Source: a virus. Taken from it: 64,000 nucleotides of DNA. The DNA lies in the IMG/VR virus record IMGVR_UViG_3300022744_000020, positions 62,001 through 126,000 of that record. The stretch is one strand, 5' to 3'. This document shows positions 59,839-64,000 of the stretch, piece by piece (the stretch's first letter is position 1; each line of letters starts with the position of its first letter). A program made the translations under genes and the position numbers. The notes below the pieces were generated by a model, which saw nothing but the letters and a program-made list of their open reading frames with translations, was not told where the DNA came from and did no database searches.

Positions 59839-62336
59839 TACGTTATTTCCACATGCTGGTTGTATGTATCCGGCATGAGAATATTCAAAGGACACAGAAC
59901 CGCGTATTCGATGTCTGAGATTCCTGAATACTGCAAGTAGTCGTGGCTAACTAGCCAGACCTGAGAGAACTCTCCTTGGTTAGCCAGTTCTGTAGCCAGA
60001 GCACCAAACTCCTCTCGATGTCCGTTGTCCAGGTTCCTACCTACCTCATCGAGGGTCAGTATGGTATCGCTGAATCCAAGCTCCCTCATCGCCGTAATCT
60101 TGAATGCTAGATTGAAGATTTCTCCCATGCCCTTGGAGCAATGAGAAACGTCATCAATTACGTCCATCTCCGCTCCACGCTCAACAGGGAACATGTAATC
60201 CAACTCAATGTCGTTAGGGTCTGACATTGCGCACGGGCGAATCTTCATCGGATACTTCCAAACTTTCCCGATGAAGTCATTCATTCCATCCAGGAAGTGC
60301 TCAATAAATCCAAAGAGCCCAGCGGCAATCAGTCCTTCGTTGGGAGATATCGCGCGCACGTTGGCTAGCCATGCTTTTTCCTGAAGTTCCAAATCCGCGA
60401 TGTGTTGAGTCAGGGAGGAGATGATCGACTTTTGCTTTTCCGATTGGTGAATGACGGCTTCCTTACTGGCCAAGAGCATTCTTACTTCGCGGATCACGCC
60501 GTTCAGGATCGTCCTTCGAGTGCTTTCCAGCAGATCATCCTGGACCTCGTTAAGACTATCTACGCATTTTTGCAGTTCTACTCTGTGCTTCTCAATTGCA
60601 AGGATCGTTTGCATGGATTGAGAAACCTCATCTTTTCTTCTCTCCAACTTAACCAGCTTGGTAGTGTGTTTCTCAATCTCCGATGTTATTCTTTCCAAAT
60701 CTTCGTAAAGTTCAGCCGTATTCGCAGGAAGTTCGGAGCATGAAAGCTCTTGAAGAATCTTGGACTTCTCTTGACACTCCGCATCCAGTTGGGTAATGGC
60801 GTGCCTGGTCTGTAGGTCTTTTTGTACCGACTCCAGCCTTTCAGAGCAAACCGAAGGGTCTTCAAATAAAAAGCCATCAGCTTTTACGAAATCCCAGTAC
60901 GGGCCAAGCTCAGAGTGGTTTTTAAACAGTCTTGCGACCACCAGATACTTATTGATGTAGTCGGAGCATTCGTCCTGGAAACGCTCATGCTCCTGAATTT
61001 TCTTGGCAATCTCGGACAAAGAAACGACCAGTGAAGACTTGTCCTTTTCGTCCCGCTCCACTTGCTCACGACTGCTGGAGAACTTAAAACTGTACTGGCA
61101 CTCAGGGCAAGTCACGTCAGAAACAGTAGCGTGCTCGGCAGCATGATTAAGTGCATGCTGTATTCTGCCCAGACGATCGTTCAGATCAGTTTGAATCACT
61201 CTCAGTCGGTTCAAGGTTTCTTTGACCTCACCCAGCGAGCGAGAGCCGTATTTACCATTTGGATTAACGGGCAGCTCTTGAAGTGCGAGGAAAACCGAAG
61301 ATTTGATCGCCGAGAAGATGTCGAGAAGGTTCTCTACATTTGCTTGAGAATCTAGCTCAACATCTAAAAGACTGACGCTGAGTTTATTTCTTTCACGAAT
61401 CGCTTCCATCAATCGGTTGGATAATGCGGTTAAGTTATTCTTCTCTATCTTTCTAGCCAGCTCGATTTTAGACTTTATTTTCTCAAGCTCAGTCGAATAG
61501 TTACTGACCGTGGTTTGGCTAATGGCTATTGCCCCGTGCAGTCGAAGCTGTAGTCTCCTGAGGCTTTCCGGCTTGGCGAAATCCGAACCCATTCGACGTT
61601 GCATCAGTCTCAGGTACCTCGATTTCAATTGCTCGAAGGAGGACAGCCTTTGTTGTCTGGTATAGGTGAGCTCTTGAATGGAGGAGTCCACCGGCATGGC
61701 ACGACTGCTCAGCCATTCGTATTCTTTTTTAATCTGGGATACTTCCTGCAGTAGGCGATCGTAATCGTCGAAGCCCAAAATCTTTGAAGTTTCCTGAGTG
61801 AGCTTGATGCGCAGAATCTTCAAAGACCCCTGGGTATCTCTGAGTTTTTCCCTGAACTCGTTGAACAGACGCAGAGCGTAGCTGTAGTTCACGCGATCGA
61901 GTCGCATGAACCATTTCTTTCTTTGTTCTGGTTTAAGCTCAGTGAAATTAACGGATTCAAACAGAAGCTGGTGAACGTCCTGATCAATTCCAAAATGCTC
62001 GAAAACTAAATCTTTCTGACGAACGGAAGTTCCCCAATTGTTCAGCACCTCTCCGTCGACTTCAAAGTAATAGCGAGCGCCTGGCTGAAAGGCCAGCTTC
62101 AACACATAGTCTCGACCATTGTGGTCAAACATCTGTATCTTTCCACCGCATTCTTTGTCGTACCACTTGATGTTTGTTGGAGGATAAGGGGAAACTTCTC
62201 CCAGCAATCTAGATTTTCCGGACCCGTTGGTTCCGAGTACGCACTGATTCTTTTTGCTTGGAGTAATAACGAATTTATTGATAGCGTTGAGATCAAAACG
62301 CTTAAATCCAACGATCTCCATGTGTTTCAGTTTCAT
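59838..62336 (-). CDS. SbcC/Rad50-like ATPase, 832 aa
   Basis: This SMC-type ATPase would partner the SbcD-like nuclease in DNA-end processing (T4 gp46 role). Walker A GTNGSGKS is at residues 35-42, long coiled-coil arms run on both sides of a zinc-hook CPEC (Cys410, Cys413) at mid-length, and Walker B ILTLDEVG (Asp763, Glu764) is near the C-terminus, preceded by CSKGMGEIFNLAF as the signature region. The start at 62336 has no strong ribosome site in view (GGAGCAAT is nearby). It is 13 kb from the SbcD-like gene and on the opposite strand. Confidence 0.85.
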   Translation of the reverse strand: MKLKHMEIVGFKRFDLNAINKFVITPSKKNQCVLGTNGSGKSRLLGEVSPYPPTNIKWYDKECGGKIQMFDHNGRDYVLKLAFQPGARYYFEVDGEVLNNWGTSVRQKDLVFEHFGIDQDVHQLLFESVNFTELKPEQRKKWFMRLDRVNYSYALRLFNEFREKLRDTQGSLKILRIKLTQETSKILGFDDYDRLLQEVSQIKKEYEWLSSRAMPVDSSIQELTYTRQQRLSSFEQLKSRYLRLMQRRMGSDFAKPESLRRLQLRLHGAIAISQTTVSNYSTELEKIKSKIELARKIEKNNLTALSNRLMEAIRERNKLSVSLLDVELDSQANVENLLDIFSAIKSSVFLALQELPVNPNGKYGSRSLGEVKETLNRLRVIQTDLNDRLGRIQHALNHAAEHATVSDVTCPECQYSFKFSSSREQVERDEKDKSSLVVSLSEIAKKIQEHERFQDECSDYINKYLVVARLFKNHSELGPYWDFVKADGFLFEDPSVCSERLESVQKDLQTRHAITQLDAECQEKSKILQELSCSELPANTAELYEDLERITSEIEKHTTKLVKLERRKDEVSQSMQTILAIEKHRVELQKCVDSLNEVQDDLLESTRRTILNGVIREVRMLLASKEAVIHQSEKQKSIISSLTQHIADLELQEKAWLANVRAISPNEGLIAAGLFGFIEHFLDGMNDFIGKVWKYPMKIRPCAMSDPNDIELDYMFPVERGAEMDVIDDVSHCSKGMGEIFNLAFKITAMRELGFSDTILTLDEVGRNLDNGHREEFGALATELANQGEFSQVWLVSHDYLQYSGISDIEYAVLCPLNILMPDTYNQHVEIT

Positions 62337-62404
62337 TTTTTATTGCTCCAATTAGCACACAACCCATGTAGTGATATGCTTAATTTACACCATAAGAGGA
62401 ATTT

Positions 62405-63268
62405 ATGCTGCCGGATGACCTTGCTTCCGCGTTGAGATTTTGGTCCGATGGCGTTGTTGCTCAGAATAAAAAACTGGGGTCCATGGTCATCGAAGTGATC
62501 CCATTGGAGAAGACACCGTATCTTGATAAGGATCTGTCGGCTACGCCGACTGTCGCTAAGACCACGGGCAAAGATGCGTTTGGAGGAGAATACAGCGTAG
62601 AAGCTGAGACTCGAGCAAGCATTCAAGCAACTTGGCTTCCTCTGGGGGGAAGCAACCGCATCACGGCACCAGATGTTCGTCGCGGAGAGCCGGTAAGTAT
62701 TGTTCGCTTTGCGAATCAAGACAAATACTACTGGGTGACGACACTCTTAGGTCAAAAGCTGCGTAAGCTAGAGACGGTAATTTTCGCATTCAGCGGCACT
62801 AAAGACGAGAACGCCGAGGTTAGCCCTGAAACGCACTATTTCCTAGAGATAAGCACCCACCGGGGACAGGTCACTTTTCATACGAGTAAAGCCAACGGAG
62901 AGCCCTACTCGTATGATCTGCAAATTGATACAAAGAACGGAAAGTTTCATTTCCAAGACGACGTCTCTAATTCGGTCTACTTGAATTCGGCACAAGCTCG
63001 ACTCAAGATGAGGAATACGAATGGGGCGTTCTTTGACATGTTAGCGGATGACATTACGATATCCGCGCCAAACAGAATCACGGTTAATTGTAAAGAGTAC
63101 GTTTGCTCTGCCTCCAGCTCTTATCAGGTAACAACGCAAGCATATACCGTTTCCAGCGGAACGGTAGGCTACAATTCTAGCGGAGCTTTCAGTATTGGTG
63201 CCAATGGCTTCTCGGTCGAGGGTGGAAGCTACGCAACGATCATGTCGATGAACACTATTGTGGAGTAA
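62405..63268 (+). CDS. Baseplate spike protein (gp5/VgrG-like), 287 aa
   Basis: This trimeric spike would sit at the tip of the tail tube and pierce the outer membrane. The N-terminal half looks like an OB-type fold, and the last 100 residues are short beta-repeats typical of a beta-helix (SAPNRITVNCKEYVCSASSS, VGYNSSGAFSIGANGFSVEG). AGAGGA precedes ATG 62405. The PAAR tip gene overlaps its stop by one base. No lysozyme domain is seen. Confidence 0.72.
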   Translation: MLPDDLASALRFWSDGVVAQNKKLGSMVIEVIPLEKTPYLDKDLSATPTVAKTTGKDAFGGEYSVEAETRASIQATWLPLGGSNRITAPDVRRGEPVSIVRFANQDKYYWVTTLLGQKLRKLETVIFAFSGTKDENAEVSPETHYFLEISTHRGQVTFHTSKANGEPYSYDLQIDTKNGKFHFQDDVSNSVYLNSAQARLKMRNTNGAFFDMLADDITISAPNRITVNCKEYVCSASSSYQVTTQAYTVSSGTVGYNSSGAFSIGANGFSVEGGSYATIMSMNTIVE

Positions 63269-63531
63269 TGATGGCCAGAAGAATCGCAGTCTTAGGGGAT
63301 ACGAGCAGCCATGGTGGCTCAGTTATTTCTGCCGGAGGTAAGTTTAGAATCGGTGGCAAATGGGTAGTGGTAGATGGTGACGCTCACGCATGTCCGAAAA
63401 GACATCACGGAATCACCCCGATTTCTGGAACTGGTTCCGTTAAGAGTGGTGGCCGACGAGCGGTAGTAGATGGCGATTCTGCGGCTTGTGGGGCCTCCAT
63501 TAACGCTAGTAGTAGCGTGGGTACCAAATAG
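63268..63531 (+). CDS. PAAR-motif spike tip protein, 87 aa
   Basis: This protein would form the sharp cone that caps the baseplate spike. The PAAR pattern is visible: GDTSSHGGSVISAGG at residues 10-24, VDGDAHACPKRHHG in the middle and VDGDSAACGASIN near the end, with paired His and Cys that can bind the stabilising metal. Start codons at 63268 or 63271 follow GGAG. It is translated together with the spike gene. Confidence 0.88.
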   Translation: MMARRIAVLGDTSSHGGSVISAGGKFRIGGKWVVVDGDAHACPKRHHGITPISGTGSVKSGGRRAVVDGDSAACGASINASSSVGTK

Positions 63532-63536
63532 TCATT

Positions 63537-63579
63537 ATAATCCACCACAGGAGCCTTGAGGGGCCCTGTGGTGGATTAT
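63537..63579. terminator. Bidirectional terminator between convergent genes
   Basis: A perfect 15-bp stem (ATAATCCACCACAGG and its complement) has a 13-nt loop. It separates the PAAR gene and the minus-strand gene ending at 63589. Confidence 0.83.
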
Positions 63580-63588
63580 GTGCTTGAT

Positions 63589-63999
63589 TTAATTGAAGTC
63601 TTTCCCAATCTCCAAAAAGCAAGCCCGAGAAAGCGTCGTGGCGCGTTGAGGATCTCTTGCGTCTGAATAGCTGATCAGGTTTTTCAAATTGGAACTGTGA
63701 TAAGCTCGCTTTTGATCGTAAGCATCTTTACACCAAAGGGTGTATTTCCCGAACTCGGAGGTTTTCCAATACTCAGGCATCCTCCCGCTTCCGGTCACGA
63801 TTGGCCATTTAGGATCTACCTGGGTGAGATACTGATTCGGGATCCCCACGTTGCGAAGATGGTGAGTGCACGAATACAGATGTTTGGCATTCACGATCAC
63901 GGCAAAAGACTGACTGAGCTTCAGGTACTTTGTCAAGAAAGCATCCGAAGTAATCTGAGCCATCGAAAACTGAGAGGGGTTGTGAGGGGAGCTGACCAA
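63589..63999 (-). CDS. Hypothetical protein, partial at window edge
   Basis: The frame is open to the window edge, so the 5' end is probably outside; an in-frame ATG at 63963 lacks a good ribosome site. At least 136 residues are visible, with a Trp/Tyr-rich middle (RMPEYWKTSEFGKYTLWCKD) and a basic C-terminal half. No family is recognised. Confidence 0.62.
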   Translation of the reverse strand: MVSSPHNPSQFSMAQITSDAFLTKYLKLSQSFAVIVNAKHLYSCTHHLRNVGIPNQYLTQVDPKWPIVTGSGRMPEYWKTSEFGKYTLWCKDAYDQKRAYHSSNLKNLISYSDARDPQRATTLSRACFLEIGKDFN

Positions 64000-64000
64000 T

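Noticed and set aside
1-64000. CRISPR array, insertion sequence, integrase or toxin-antitoxin genes
   Set aside because: No regularly spaced repeats, transposase or integrase motifs or recognised toxin pairs were seen. Repeats are limited to promoter motifs and hairpins.
1-64000. PhuZ-type tubulin gene
   Set aside because: No tubulin GTP-binding signature of the GGGTGSG kind was noticed in any product, so it is probably elsewhere in the genome.

Overview
The window is about 64 kb of a large, densely coded tailed-phage genome. It looks like a jumbo myovirus of the phiKZ type (nucleus-forming phages, Chimalliviridae). The evidence is: a contractile sheath and tube pair like phiKZ gp29/gp30; a T4/phiKZ-type large terminase; a gp21-type prohead protease; a gp5/PAAR spike; and three separate genes that each encode part of a multi-subunit RNA polymerase. 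These carry the beta'-N NADFDGD centre, the beta-C GGGKG segment and the beta'-C zinc and trigger-helix region. There are no tRNA or rRNA genes, CRISPR arrays, insertion sequences or integrase genes visible. The most strongly expressed-looking genes use GC-rich codons, which suggests a GC-rich proteobacterial host (inference).

Layout. 0-11 kb: head-maturation genes (a prohead protease at 964 and a second, shorter protease-like protein at 3790), small membrane proteins including three of 32-34 residues and one of 50 residues on the minus strand, and several unrecognised genes separated by strong hairpin terminators. 10.8-13.9 kb (minus strand): tail tube and tail sheath. 14-20.3 kb: unknown genes and two large probable virion proteins. 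20.4-26.2 kb: small unrecognised genes and a GNAT acetyltransferase. 26.3-28.4 kb: large terminase. 28.5-31.7 kb (minus strand): a four-gene unit, probably virion or assembly proteins. 31.8-35.8 kb: a tightly overlapping cassette of nine small unknown genes, followed by a possible structured RNA with its own terminator. 36-38.2 kb: family-B-type DNA polymerase palm protein. 38.2-39.3 kb (minus strand): unknown.

39.6-59.3 kb is the most striking block. It holds a very GC-rich 647-residue protein (candidate chimallin ChmA), RNAP beta'-N, an SbcD-like nuclease, an SSB with an acidic DDDIPY tail, a 514-residue protein (candidate fifth RNAP subunit), a 476-residue protein (candidate gp69/Imp1/PicA), a 555-residue protein, RNAP beta-C, RNAP beta'-C and a superfamily-2 helicase. 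As I remember it, phiKZ has the order gp54 (ChmA), gp55 (beta'-N), gp68, gp69, gp70, gp71-73 (beta-C), gp74 (beta'-C), gp75 (helicase). The order here matches, so the core replication, transcription and nuclear-shell module seems to be present. The ChmA, gp68 and gp69 names rest on position and length, not on residue motifs, and need a profile search.

59.8-62.3 kb (minus strand) is an SbcC/Rad50-like ATPase. 62.4-63.5 kb is the tail spike and its PAAR tip, and a minus-strand gene runs to the window edge.

Regulation. Fourteen sites with an AT-rich core (ACATACATTAC, CTATATTAC, ACACATTAT) lie about 30-140 bp before genes. They resemble the TATATTAC early promoters of phiKZ that the virion RNA polymerase uses. 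Nearly every transcription unit ends in a perfect hairpin, and convergent units share one. Start codons were chosen by Shine-Dalgarno position; many lie downstream of the longest possible frame.
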